Source: Natroniella sp046097105 (GTDB lineage: Bacteria > Bacillota > Halanaerobiia > Halobacteroidales > Halobacteroidaceae). Taken from it: a stretch of 64,000 nt of DNA. The notes beneath the pieces were generated by a model that worked only from the letters and a program-made list of their open reading frames with translations, was not told the DNA's origin and did no database searches. Location: the NCBI RefSeq assembly GCF_046097105.1, contig NZ_CP175562.1, positions 2,046,001-2,110,000 of the forward strand. The letters are read 5' to 3'. This document shows, one piece after another, positions 27,644-35,634 of this stretch (position 1 is its first letter; every line of letters starts with the position of its first letter). Position numbers and translations under genes: made by a program.

Positions 27644-27955
27644 TTTTCCTCCTCCAAGACTATAATTTTCACTACCTTTTATTTTTTCGACAAAAAAATC
27701 AATATTTCTATACATTGTATTATTTTACGTCATTTGTATCTTTTGCAAAATAAAACCAATAGCCATCAATAATTATAACATAACTACCACTAATTTCAAG
27801 TTGAATCAAGAATAAATTTTATTAGGGAATAAAAAAACGACCAACACATAAGGTTCGCCGCTATAATTTACTTTCATCTTCAATTTTAAGATTTCATCTA
27901 TTTAATTATCAGAAAATCCCTTCACCACTCTAAAAATAAACTCCTAGTCTCTCAA
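27644..27955. other. Gap between the two wzz genes: regulatory site and degenerate terminator copy
   Basis: It holds the Spo0A-box-like site at 27686-27693 and, at 27831-27860, a degraded copy (AAAAAAACGACCAAC ... TTCGCCGCTATAAT) of the terminator-like hairpin found at 28934-28961. There is no gene. Confidence 0.5.
27686..27693 (-). promoter_or_regulatory. Spo0A-box-like site upstream of the long wzz
   Basis: The minus strand reads TTGTCGAA, a full match to the 0A-box consensus, 43-50 bp before the ATG. If TTGTCG (27688-27693) serves as the -35, GAAAAT at 27665-27670 is a weak -10 at 17-bp spacing. The placement matches the site before the second wzz gene. Confidence 0.45.
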
Positions 27956-28810
27956 TTAACCTTTCCAATCTCTCCTATCCCAATCAGACAAAAACTCTGC
28001 CATAAAAGCCATAAAAAGACCCAACATCAACCCTAAAACTGCTGCAATAGCTAAATTCAACTTCTTATTTGGAGCTACTGGACTTTCAGGTGTAATTGGT
28101 GCATTGATTACCAACAGACCTTCTAAATCATCAACCCTTTCCTTCAGTTTATATTTCTCATCTACCAAAGAATATCTCAACTTTTCCAAGTCATTAATCT
28201 TATTTCCAAATTCATTACTCAAAATCACCTTATCTGCTGTAGATAATCTATCAGTTGATAATAACTCTTCTATGTTATCTTCTCTTTCAGATAACCTTCC
28301 TTCTAACATAGTTATTTCTGTTTCAACTTCTTCTAACTCACCTTCTAACCTAGCTTGATTTCGTTCAAAATACTGGCTACTATCAGCCTTAAATAAATCA
28401 ATCAAATTACCTAAGATTAACTTTGCCTGCTTTGGATCCTTACTTTGAAAACTGAGCTCTAAAATCCTATCATTAACTTCATCTATCTCCAAGTTGTTTC
28501 GTAATTTCCTAAGCTGATTTTGATCTAGCCCTAAATCTAACTCATTATTTAATTGATTAAAATAACTTAAACTTCTTAGCATCTGCTTAGCAGTAGTAAC
28601 CTCTGAGTATCTGCCTGCCCGATTGCTTAACCCCATCGTTGCCTCTGCTTCATAGACAGGATCCAATACAAAGAAACTAATTACCCCACTGATTAAGACA
28701 GCAAGCAGAGTCACTCCAATAATAGTACCTTTTCTTTCTATTAGAATCTTTAAATACTCCCGCAGATCAATTTCTATCATCTCATCTACATTCTCTACTT
28801 CTCTATCCAT
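27956..28810 (-). CDS. Wzz-type chain-length determinant, short form
   Basis: 284 residues. Its first roughly 50 residues (VENVDEMIEIDLREYLKILI, TM1 LLAVLISGVISFFVLDP) and last roughly 35 (VAPNKKLNLAIAAVLGLMLG) are almost identical to the long Wzz at 26390, while the periplasmic middle is different and about 130 residues shorter. This is typical class 1 Wzz size. GGAGGGGG precedes the ATG. A promoter-like arrangement with an overlapping Spo0A box lies at 28834-28861. As the most upstream gene of the O-antigen set it may be the operon head. Confidence 0.87.
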   Translation of the reverse strand: MDREVENVDEMIEIDLREYLKILIERKGTIIGVTLLAVLISGVISFFVLDPVYEAEATMGLSNRAGRYSEVTTAKQMLRSLSYFNQLNNELDLGLDQNQLRKLRNNLEIDEVNDRILELSFQSKDPKQAKLILGNLIDLFKADSSQYFERNQARLEGELEEVETEITMLEGRLSEREDNIEELLSTDRLSTADKVILSNEFGNKINDLEKLRYSLVDEKYKLKERVDDLEGLLVINAPITPESPVAPNKKLNLAIAAVLGLMLGLFMAFMAEFLSDWDRRDWKG

Positions 28811-28833
28811 TCTTCCCCCTCCAAAACCCTTAG

Positions 28834-28861
28834 TTTATATCTCTATTCATCTTTTCGACAA
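28834..28861 (-). promoter_or_regulatory. Putative sigma-A promoter with overlapping Spo0A box
   Basis: On the minus strand TTGTCG (28856-28861), a 16-bp spacer and TATAAA (28834-28839) form a plausible promoter ending about 24 bp before the short wzz ATG. The full 0A-box match TTGTCGAA (28854-28861) covers the -35, as at Spo0A-activated sigma-A promoters such as spoIIG. A second, 7/8 site lies 40 bp further upstream (28894-28901). Confidence 0.5.
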
Positions 28862-28893
28862 AGAAAGCCTCAACCCTGCCTAAAAACACTATT

Positions 28894-28901
28894 TTCGACA
28901 T
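28894..28901 (-). promoter_or_regulatory. Second Spo0A-box-like site (7/8 match)
   Basis: The minus strand reads ATGTCGAA. It lies in the same orientation as the 28854-28861 site and exactly 40 bp upstream of it, close to four helical turns. Confidence 0.35.
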
Positions 28902-28933
28902 TTCCTGATATGGTAAATAAATCTATAAACCCT

Positions 28934-28961
28934 AAAAAAACGACCAACAGAAGATTGGCCG
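28934..28961 (-). terminator. Terminator for the mntA-hepT transcript
   Basis: Minus strand: a 7-bp stem with one mismatch (CGGCCAA ... TTGGTCG) directly followed by seven T's. It lies about 90 bp past the hepT stop and just upstream of the wzz promoter region. Confidence 0.6.
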
Positions 28962-29049
28962 CTACAATGATTATTTTATTATTTTTACCTTTAAAATCTT
29001 AAGTTTTCCCTCTTAACCTTTTGTCATTTAATTATTGAATATTATTTAT

Positions 29050-29457
29050 TCATTGCTTTTTCAAAAACTCCATAACCTCTTTATTATAAGCCAAGAAGTC
29101 AGCTAGATTATTCTCAATAATACTCCGTAAAATATCCAAATTAAGCTCCTGATACTCATGGATAGCTATATTTCTAAAGCCAACCATCCTCTGTAATCTA
29201 TCAGCAACTTCTTCAGAAATTATCCCTTCCTCTTCTAATAATTCAAAGGCCTCTCTACTTTTCTTCGGAACTCCCAACCCTAACTTCGATACCAGATACA
29301 TCCCTAGATCTATCGCCTGCTGACAAGCCCGTTGTAGATTCAAAACAATTGCATCTTGGTACAGATAATCATCCAAACTTCCCTGCTCATAAACCTCTTC
29401 TATTCTGCTGATACATCTCTCAATCGACTCAATTTTGTTCAGAATTACTCTTTCCAT
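29050..29457 (-). CDS. hepT: HepT-like HEPN toxin (DUF86)
   Basis: 135 residues. The HEPN active-site motif R-x4-H-x-Y is intact as RNIAIHEY near residue 103. HepT family toxins act as RNases and are neutralised by a partner MNT nucleotidyltransferase that adenylylates the Tyr of this motif. The gene overlaps the upstream mntA by 29 bp, the usual antitoxin-toxin pairing. Two other MNT/HEPN loci in this window (4586-4855 and 39498-40245) are broken; this one looks functional. Confidence 0.85.
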   Translation of the reverse strand: MERVILNKIESIERCISRIEEVYEQGSLDDYLYQDAIVLNLQRACQQAIDLGMYLVSKLGLGVPKKSREAFELLEEEGIISEEVADRLQRMVGFRNIAIHEYQELNLDILRSIIENNLADFLAYNKEVMEFLKKQ

Positions 29458-29860
29458 AAACAGAACCCCTTTTATAAATTTCTTCGATTACAATCCTTCT
29501 ATCTTCCTCTAAAGTCAGGTACTTAGCTAAAACCTTCATCTCATACTCCTCTTTAAAACCCTGCTTTACAGCATAGATACTTTCACCATTTACTATGATC
29601 TCTGTTGCAAAATTGACATCTACCTCTGTTAGATTAACCAGATCAACCTTCCTATCTACAAGCCCCTCCAAATCAGACATCATATCCATCCTTTGCTCAA
29701 AGGCAAGCTCTTCTACAAAAATCGCAATGTCTATATCACTCTCATCAGTGAAATTAGAAGTCAAGATAGATCCAAATAAATAGATCAACTTAACATCATA
29801 ATTCTCCATCAAATACGATTTTATTTTATCTACCATCTCTTCTAAATCCTCTTCAAACAT
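29429..29860 (-). CDS. mntA: MntA-like nucleotidyltransferase antitoxin
   Basis: About 143 residues. The minimal nucleotidyltransferase motif GS-x10-D-x-D is present as LFGSILTSNFTDESDIDIAI, with the second metal-binding region around KVDLVNL. It would AMPylate and silence the HepT partner. The start is uncertain: ATG at 29860 or GTG at 29869, neither with a strong ribosome site. A REP-like palindrome lies at 29905-29926 just upstream. Confidence 0.85.
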   Translation of the reverse strand: MFEEDLEEMVDKIKSYLMENYDVKLIYLFGSILTSNFTDESDIDIAIFVEELAFEQRMDMMSDLEGLVDRKVDLVNLTEVDVNFATEIIVNGESIYAVKQGFKEEYEMKVLAKYLTLEEDRRIVIEEIYKRGSVYGKSNSEQN

Positions 29861-29904
29861 ACTTAACACCCATTTTCTTTCTAGATAATAAATTAATCAC
29901 CTCA

Positions 29905-29926
29905 AGGTGAACACACGGGTTCACCT
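29905..29926. repeat. REP-like palindrome AGGTGAAC/GTTCACCT
   Basis: Two perfect 8-base arms (AGGTGAAC and GTTCACCT) with a 6-base loop. It belongs to the GGGNGAAC palindrome family also seen at 40390-40410, 49301-49327 and 49416-49441. Confidence 0.6.
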
Positions 29927-30152
29927 CTAGTTAGCCAGCCTTTTTTGATCTTTGTTTCTAAGTTTTTGATTTTTAACTATTCACTATTAATTATTCATTG
30001 CTTTTATTATTCCCTGTTGGCCGCTTTTCATTATTCAATGCTTTTCCCATTAGTGGAGATTCGTGAGCATTCGTGGTTCCCTGCTTTTGATTTTAAGTAT
30101 TTTACTCTTTAAGTCTTTGATCTTTAATTATTCAATATTAAATATTCAGTAT
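29927..30152. repeat. AT-rich repeat cluster: TATTCAATGCTTTT words and CGTGGTTCC unit
   Basis: Several copies of ATTATTCATTGCTTTT/ATTCAATGCTTTT occur from 29975 to 30170, with one ATTAGTGG...CATTCGTGGTTCC unit at 30049-30080. The AT-rich words run into the 3' end of the following gene. I see no open reading frame or RNA structure. Confidence 0.5.
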
Positions 30153-31163
30153 TCAATGCTTTTCCACGAGGTTCATCTCTACAAACTCAGTAATTGTCTC
30201 TACTTCAATCTCCTCTAAATCATCACTAGAGCTTTTAATCACCAGATTATTCCCCCGATACGGGCCAACTCTACCAGGCTCCCCCGAGCCAAATAAAGAA
30301 ATAACAGCACTCTCTTGTACCACAGCCAAATGGCTTAATATTCCATTAGGAGTAATCACAAGATCAATCTCTTTTAGCAATGCCCCTAGCTCCAATCTAG
30401 TCAAATTACCAACCAAATTAAGAGCTTGTCCTTTCATCTTATTTACAATCTGAGTCACTTGATATCTTTCTTCCTTCCCCCCTAACAACAAGACCCGATC
30501 ATACCTCTCAGCTAACCAATCCCCTAATTGGACTGCTTGTAATGTCGTTAGTTGGCCCTCTTGATCAGCTAAATTAATCGCCACCAAACTCTCTTCTTCT
30601 CCGATCCGATATCGCTCCAATAATCGCTTAACATAATCTTCTTCCTTATCAGTAATCGCCACTTTAAATTCTGTCTGATACTTAGCTGGTTCAATCCCTA
30701 ACTTAGTCAACAACTGTAAATATTGCTCCACCAAGAATAGATTAGGCTCAACAGTCAACTTTTTATTATAACAAAGGCCAGTTAGACCACTAGCTAGACC
30801 AACTCTCTTTCCCCCTGCCACAACAGCTGCTAATCCAGTAGCTAAACTTCCCGTAAAGTCAATCACCAAATCAAATTTCCTCGCCTTTAACTCTTTAAGT
30901 AACCCTTTAAAGGAATTGACAATCGTAGTCTTACCTTGCTTATGTACTTCCAAAATCTCTTCTTGATCTTTAATCAGCACTTCATCTAGATCAGAGTTAG
31001 TCCCAATGATCTCTTGAGCTTCACTATCAGCTACAAAGACAAAATGACTATCACCAGCAACCTGTCTTAAGATTCTAAGTACAGGGGTTGTCAATAAGAC
31101 CTCACTAGCTGAGCCAAGATTGATCAATAAGATTTTTCTCTGCTGTTCAAAATTAAGGGACAT
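30153..31163 (-). CDS. Glycosyltransferase family 9 (LPS heptosyltransferase-like)
   Basis: 336 residues, GT-B fold of family 9: N-terminal ILLINLGSASEVLLTTPVLR and C-terminal LVITPNGILSHLAVV followed by LFGSGEPGRVGPYRG. Family 9 includes ADP-heptose:LPS heptosyltransferases of the inner core, and the location near waaA/waaL/kinase genes fits an LPS-core transferase. Whether heptose or another sugar is used is unknown. ATG 31163 with GGAGAG upstream is preferred; a GTG one codon before is possible. The gene lies alone between repeat regions. Confidence 0.83.
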   Translation of the reverse strand: MSLNFEQQRKILLINLGSASEVLLTTPVLRILRQVAGDSHFVFVADSEAQEIIGTNSDLDEVLIKDQEEILEVHKQGKTTIVNSFKGLLKELKARKFDLVIDFTGSLATGLAAVVAGGKRVGLASGLTGLCYNKKLTVEPNLFLVEQYLQLLTKLGIEPAKYQTEFKVAITDKEEDYVKRLLERYRIGEEESLVAINLADQEGQLTTLQAVQLGDWLAERYDRVLLLGGKEERYQVTQIVNKMKGQALNLVGNLTRLELGALLKEIDLVITPNGILSHLAVVQESAVISLFGSGEPGRVGPYRGNNLVIKSSSDDLEEIEVETITEFVEMNLVEKH

Positions 31164-31257
31164 CACTATCACTCTCCATTATAATTTACTAGAACTAAGT
31201 TAAAATTTCGAGAAAAAGAGAGATTATCCTCCATAAACAACTTTAAGTTTAACTTGC

Positions 31258-31779
31258 TTAGAATTCTACTCCCAAAGTTATTGTATTCTTACCCATATTA
31301 GGGCCGGGGTTGCCCATCGGTTCATAACCATTAGACATATGGCGTAGTGAGATATAATAATTCTCATAGCCCAACCGAATAGCTTCTGTATACATATTAT
31401 GAGAAGTAAAATATCTATCATCAGTATGTGATACTGCGCCAATGCCTATCGATAAAGCCCAAAAGTATGGAGAATCACCGAAGTTATCTTGATAACCCAG
31501 TTCACCAAAGATATACGAGGTTCGGTGATCGTGTACCCCATCTAATGAACCCCAAAAGATATGTAAATAGGTATTATCTTTGTGGCGCTTATACCCTATC
31601 TGAGAAACTTCAAGTGGATTAAAACCAGCCCGGTGCATATCACTAATACTAGTCGCTGTAACTGTCCCCATTTCAAATGTAAAGTATTCTTCTGCATAAA
31701 CTTCACCTTGTACTAATAATAAAGTTAAAATTAATACAAGTAATAAAATCTTTAAATTCCCTAAATGCTTTCTCATCAT
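31258..31779 (-). CDS. PagL-like lipid A 3-O-deacylase, outer-membrane beta-barrel
   Basis: 173 residues with a signal peptide (about 1-29, cut after VYAEE-like) and a short eight-strand barrel ending in GVEF. The C-terminal IRHMSNG-type segment appears as SLRHMSNGYEPMGNPGP, containing the His-x-Ser-Asn of PagL/acyloxyacyl-hydrolase-related proteins. PagL removes the 3-linked acyl chain of lipid A in the outer membrane, changing host recognition or membrane packing. Presence in a Gram-negative-type Firmicute supports true lipid A. GGAGTGA precedes two adjacent ATGs; the second, at 31776, is equally good. Confidence 0.78.
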   Translation of the reverse strand: MMRKHLGNLKILLLVLILTLLLVQGEVYAEEYFTFEMGTVTATSISDMHRAGFNPLEVSQIGYKRHKDNTYLHIFWGSLDGVHDHRTSYIFGELGYQDNFGDSPYFWALSIGIGAVSHTDDRYFTSHNMYTEAIRLGYENYYISLRHMSNGYEPMGNPGPNMGKNTITLGVEF

Positions 31780-31798
31780 TAATCACTCCTAAATCTAT

Positions 31799-32174
31799 AT
31801 TTATATATAGTTTCACTTTTAAAATTAAAATCTTCAACCAATAAACTTCAAAATCAGTTTCGAGAGGGCTAAAAACCAGCCCTTCCTCGACTAAATTTTT
31901 TTACTGCAAAAAAACTTAGGAAAAAAACCTAAAAACAAAGGAAAATTAAACTCGCAACCCAAGCTAACTACCTATTTCAAATTAAATTCATTATTTATTT
32001 TAAATACAATTGCTGTTAAGAAATTTAATTACAGAATCTATGCTCAGCTCAAACAAAATTTTCCTAAAACCTAACTAATTATAAATCATGAGGGATGTTT
32101 CGCAGTGACATCTTTCAGAACGAGAAATTTCCCTCATGGTTCTAAGCAAAAGTTACACATAATTGTAACAACAT
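31799..32174. repeat. MITE-like intergenic element with terminal inverted repeats
   Basis: The right end AAAAGTTACACATAATTGTA (32148-32171 region) matches the ends of elements at 39077-39465 and 42675-42835; the left end around 31801-31820 (TATATATAGTTTCACTTTT) is a weaker inverted match. Inside are a GGGCTAAAAACCAGCCC hairpin near 31866 and the 52-bp palindrome at 32087-32138. There is no gene. Confidence 0.4.
32087..32138. repeat. 52-bp imperfect palindrome CATGAGGGA...TCCCTCATG
   Basis: Ends CATGAGGGATGTTTCGCAG and its inverted counterpart ending TTTCCCTCATG enclose TGACATCTTTCAGAAC. The same outer arms occur at 59091-59270 but with about 130 extra bases between them. Confidence 0.55.
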
Positions 32175-33572
32175 TTAAAACCTAATCACATGTTCTATAT
32201 ATCCCCTGTTGCCATCCATTGCCAAACCATCCCTGCTTATATAACTCAACTTAAACTTAAAGTCAATATCCTCTGTTACCTGATAAAGCAAACCTCCTTC
32301 AGCAAAGAAAAAACTTTCTTCTGCTGTATCAAAAGAGTTGACAACATGAGAATTCAATTTTAAATTATCATACAGAGGATATATAAACTCCCCGACAACT
32401 AAAGCATTAGAATCGAATTGATCACTTCTTTCTCGCAGCTCATACTTCCCTTTTAGGGTTGTCCATTGATTGAATTGATACAAGACTCCTATCCCAACAG
32501 CATGATCCTGCTCTCCTTCAAATTGACCAACTGTAAAACTGCTTGTAGTAGGTATCGCTCTAATTGGATAATTAATTTTTAAACTCAACTCATCCCGCCC
32601 TGGAGTAAGTCCATCATCATAAACTAATTGAAAATCTTGACCTATACTCTTAATTTGAGCATTTACATCAGCTTTCCCAACTTCTAAGTCAAGGTCAGCT
32701 CTAACCAGCAGATCACTTCGCTCTCCTGACAGCTCTTCGATTCGACTATTATAAAGCTCGTTGGTACTATTATGTACAACCTCAAACTCTCCACTCAAAG
32801 ACGGGCTAAACTCTTGCTGCAAAGCAAGTACCATATTAACCAATTCATTGCTATTAATAAAATAATACTTACCTTCTATGTATGTATCAGCTAGCTCTTT
32901 GCCCAACGTCAAACCGATAAAATCTCGATCATAATGGGGGTCTCTTTGATATATTTCTTTTTCATCTTCATTTTCATTTTCTTCATCCACAACGTTATAT
33001 AAGCGGTCAGGATTATATCCGCCCCCAAAGAATCTAAAATCTAAGCCAAAGAGCTTCCTTTCTAAATCCATCCCTTCTAAACCTTTACCACTCAAAAAAT
33101 AATCATCAGCTACCAAACTCTCTATATGGCCAAGCTGTACATCATAATTTTCAGCACTTAGATTTAAAGAGGCACGATCAAGATGTAGCTGCCGTGGTGG
33201 GTCAGGGTGGTCTTGACCTCCACCCTTCCTCTTAGTTTCAACAAAATTATTCTGAGTAACCACTGTAAATAAAAAATCTGTCTCTGCTGCTAATTGACCA
33301 CTCATCTGAACTTCATACTCCTGTTTAAACTCTTCATTCATTGGAAGATTCCAAACATCTTCTAAAGTAATTCTAGTTTCACCGTAATAATTATACAGAT
33401 TCAAATCTAAAATTTCTTCGTTGGCCCAGATATTAGCTATCGCCTCTTCATCATCTCCATAGTAGGCCTTATCAAAGATGGTTCTAATCTCTCCTTCAAT
33501 TGTCATTCCTGCTGAAGCTGGAAGAGTAAAAGTAAAAAGTAAAATCAAGACTAATATATATTCTTTAAACAT
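32175..33572 (-). CDS. Outer-membrane beta-barrel protein, function unknown
   Basis: 465 residues with a signal peptide (about 1-22, ending PASAG) and alternating polar/hydrophobic strands typical of an outer-membrane barrel, ending with aromatic F (EHVIRF). Strands recur about every 20-25 residues (for example GLTLGKELADTYIEGKYYF, LKGKYELRERS). I do not recognise a family; in location it looks like an alginate-export/porin-type barrel. It lies 18 bp downstream of the PAP2 gene and probably shares its transcript. GGAGAGG precedes the ATG. Confidence 0.65.
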   Translation of the reverse strand: MFKEYILVLILLFTFTLPASAGMTIEGEIRTIFDKAYYGDDEEAIANIWANEEILDLNLYNYYGETRITLEDVWNLPMNEEFKQEYEVQMSGQLAAETDFLFTVVTQNNFVETKRKGGGQDHPDPPRQLHLDRASLNLSAENYDVQLGHIESLVADDYFLSGKGLEGMDLERKLFGLDFRFFGGGYNPDRLYNVVDEENENEDEKEIYQRDPHYDRDFIGLTLGKELADTYIEGKYYFINSNELVNMVLALQQEFSPSLSGEFEVVHNSTNELYNSRIEELSGERSDLLVRADLDLEVGKADVNAQIKSIGQDFQLVYDDGLTPGRDELSLKINYPIRAIPTTSSFTVGQFEGEQDHAVGIGVLYQFNQWTTLKGKYELRERSDQFDSNALVVGEFIYPLYDNLKLNSHVVNSFDTAEESFFFAEGGLLYQVTEDIDFKFKLSYISRDGLAMDGNRGYIEHVIRF

Positions 33573-33593
33573 CAAACCTCTCCTTTTTTATTA

Positions 33594-34163
33594 TTACCAT
33601 TTATACTCGACAAACTTGGCACTAGCATAGCCAAGACCTGCTCCTGCTGCTACGTCAGAAGCCCAATGTGCATCTGTGTATAACCGACTAACCCCCACCA
33701 ATGTTGCCATACCATAAGCATACCATTTATAATCTGGATAATGATTGGCTATCGTAGTTGCTAAAGCAAAAGCTGTCGTCGTATGCCCTGAAGGAAACGC
33801 ACGATAACTAGCACTTGATGTAGAAAACCAAGGTTTATATTCAATTGGCTCAGGTGGTCTACTCTTTCCAATCGCATACTTTAAAACTGTCACAGAAACC
33901 CCTCCGACAAATAAAGACTTATATGAGTCGTACCTGGCTTCATCATCTGGCAAAGCTCCAGCCATAGCCAAAGCAGCAGTACCTTCACCTAGGTTAGTAA
34001 TTACACTCATTGATTCACCAATAAATCCTTGATTTGTACTTTGTACCTTATCTCTAATAGACTCATCAAAGCTATTAGCCTGAACTATTGGTGAACTACT
34101 GACCATCATCATAAAAATAAATCCTACTACTAACATCAATTCAGAACTTCTTAATCTTTTCAT
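33594..34163 (-). CDS. PAP2-family phosphatase (lipid phosphatase, possibly LpxE-like)
   Basis: 189 residues. A signal or anchor helix is followed by membrane helices carrying the three PAP2 motifs: K95-x6-R102-P103 (KYAIGKSRPP), P124-SGH127, and S159-R-x5-H166-x3-D170. Such enzymes remove phosphate from undecaprenyl pyrophosphate, phosphatidyl-type lipids or lipid A. With PagL-like and LPS-core genes around it, lipid A or lipid-carrier dephosphorylation is a reasonable inference. ATG 34163 has GGAAAGGA upstream; the frame from 34181 is less likely. Confidence 0.85.
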   Translation of the reverse strand: MKRLRSSELMLVVGFIFMMMVSSSPIVQANSFDESIRDKVQSTNQGFIGESMSVITNLGEGTAALAMAGALPDDEARYDSYKSLFVGGVSVTVLKYAIGKSRPPEPIEYKPWFSTSSASYRAFPSGHTTTAFALATTIANHYPDYKWYAYGMATLVGVSRLYTDAHWASDVAAGAGLGYASAKFVEYKW

Positions 34164-34328
34164 TTTATTAATCCTTTCCATTTATATTAAAATATACAAA
34201 TAATTCATCTATTATCATACCATAGATATTATTATGTCAAATTAGATAATATATCAAATATAACCATCATTATTATATCATCTTTTAATCCAATGTTAAA
34301 CAAATTCCAGTAAACTATCACATAAAAA

Positions 34329-34355
34329 AACCTTCTGTTTCTAAAACAGAAGGTT
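34329..34355 (-). terminator. Terminator after the O-antigen ligase gene
   Basis: An 11-bp perfect stem AACCTTCTGTT/AACAGAAGGTT with a 5-base loop. On the minus strand it is followed by a T run (34323-34330), ending the waaA-kinase-kpsS-waaL transcript. It also has T's on the plus side. Confidence 0.75.
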
Positions 34356-34420
34356 TTGATTAAATATTTTTTCTCTTTTTAAACTACTATTATTAATATC
34401 ACCTTTCTAGTAATCACTTC

Positions 34421-35626
34421 TTAATCTTCTTTTAAAAAAATGTTATTTGACCAAATTCCCGTTAGTATAAGCAAATAAACCCCTACCTGTGTTTGAAAAA
34501 AAGTGTGATCAAACATTGAATGTGTAGCAACAGCAACAAAAATACCTATCATTCCATATTGGAACCAGATATTATTTTTTTTCCATTTTAGTATTATTAC
34601 TCTAAAAAACTTATAGAATAAGACTATCAATCCTATAATTCCTAATAAACCATTTTCAGCTAAAGTATTTAAATAAACATTATGTATTTTACTAACTTCA
34701 TGAATATTATAATTAAATAATTCTAAATAATCAGGAAAAATAGGTCTAAATTGTCCAATCCCAATTCCCACTAATGGATGATTTTTAAACATCTCTATTG
34801 CTATATTATATTGTTTCAACCTATGACTATTAGAAGAACTACTTAGATCAGTAATAGTTTGAAATCTACTTGTAATATTCTCAGGAACAAAAAATGTCCC
34901 TATTATTATTAAAACTATCAAACTAATAACCACTGTTCTCATGTTTAATAATTCATGTTCTTTTAATAAACACCCTAAAATTATTATAATTCCTAAGATA
35001 AAACCTAACCAAGCTCCACGAGAATAAGTTGCCATTAAAGAAATTAAACCTAATAAACTATATATCCCACCAAGAATCTTATAAAACTTCTTTTTACTAA
35101 ATAAGGTAAAAGAAATACAAAGTAAAGTGATCATCATTAAACCTGTTCCTGCTGGGTTAGCATTATTATAAGTGCCAGTTATTCGAGAAATATCTAATAC
35201 AAAATACTCATAAATTGCATATCCAAACGCTATTAAAGCTGAAAAAGGTAATGTTTTCCACATTTTTTTGATTTGTTCTTCAGTTTTAACTACTTCTACA
35301 GTTGCTAAAAACACTATGACATACTTAAGGTATTTGCTGACAAAAGTTCTAATTCCATACTGAAGATCAACAGCATTAATTAAAGATAAAGATATCATAA
35401 CTCCATATATTAAAAGCCATTTTTTTAAATCAGAAAATTTTACATCTTCATCCTGATAAAAAACTTTTTTTGCCACCCACACTAAAAAGATTAAAAAACT
35501 TAAGACATTAACACCAGCTCTAGTTACTGGAGCTAAAAGTAATAATAATAATATCAACTTAGCTAATACTGAATCATATTTGTTTTTTTGCCCAATTTTT
35601 TGACTTGTAGCACTTTCAACTTTCAT
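34421..35626 (-). CDS. O-antigen ligase (WaaL-like, Wzy_C family)
   Basis: 401 residues with about eleven or twelve transmembrane segments. The central periplasmic region carries the Wzy_C-type SHRLKQYNIAIEMFKNHPLVG followed by GIGQFRPIFPDY and a conserved His in VSKIHNVYLNTLAENG, which is the catalytic-histidine loop in WaaL proteins. It joins finished O-antigen from undecaprenyl pyrophosphate to lipid A-core at the periplasmic face. The gene ends an operon with waaA and the kinase, arguing for ligase rather than polymerase; Wzy is the alternative. AGGTGAT precedes the ATG. Confidence 0.82.
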   Translation of the reverse strand: MKVESATSQKIGQKNKYDSVLAKLILLLLLLAPVTRAGVNVLSFLIFLVWVAKKVFYQDEDVKFSDLKKWLLIYGVMISLSLINAVDLQYGIRTFVSKYLKYVIVFLATVEVVKTEEQIKKMWKTLPFSALIAFGYAIYEYFVLDISRITGTYNNANPAGTGLMMITLLCISFTLFSKKKFYKILGGIYSLLGLISLMATYSRGAWLGFILGIIIILGCLLKEHELLNMRTVVISLIVLIIIGTFFVPENITSRFQTITDLSSSSNSHRLKQYNIAIEMFKNHPLVGIGIGQFRPIFPDYLELFNYNIHEVSKIHNVYLNTLAENGLLGIIGLIVLFYKFFRVIILKWKKNNIWFQYGMIGIFVAVATHSMFDHTFFQTQVGVYLLILTGIWSNNIFLKED

Positions 35627-35634
35627 TTTATCAC

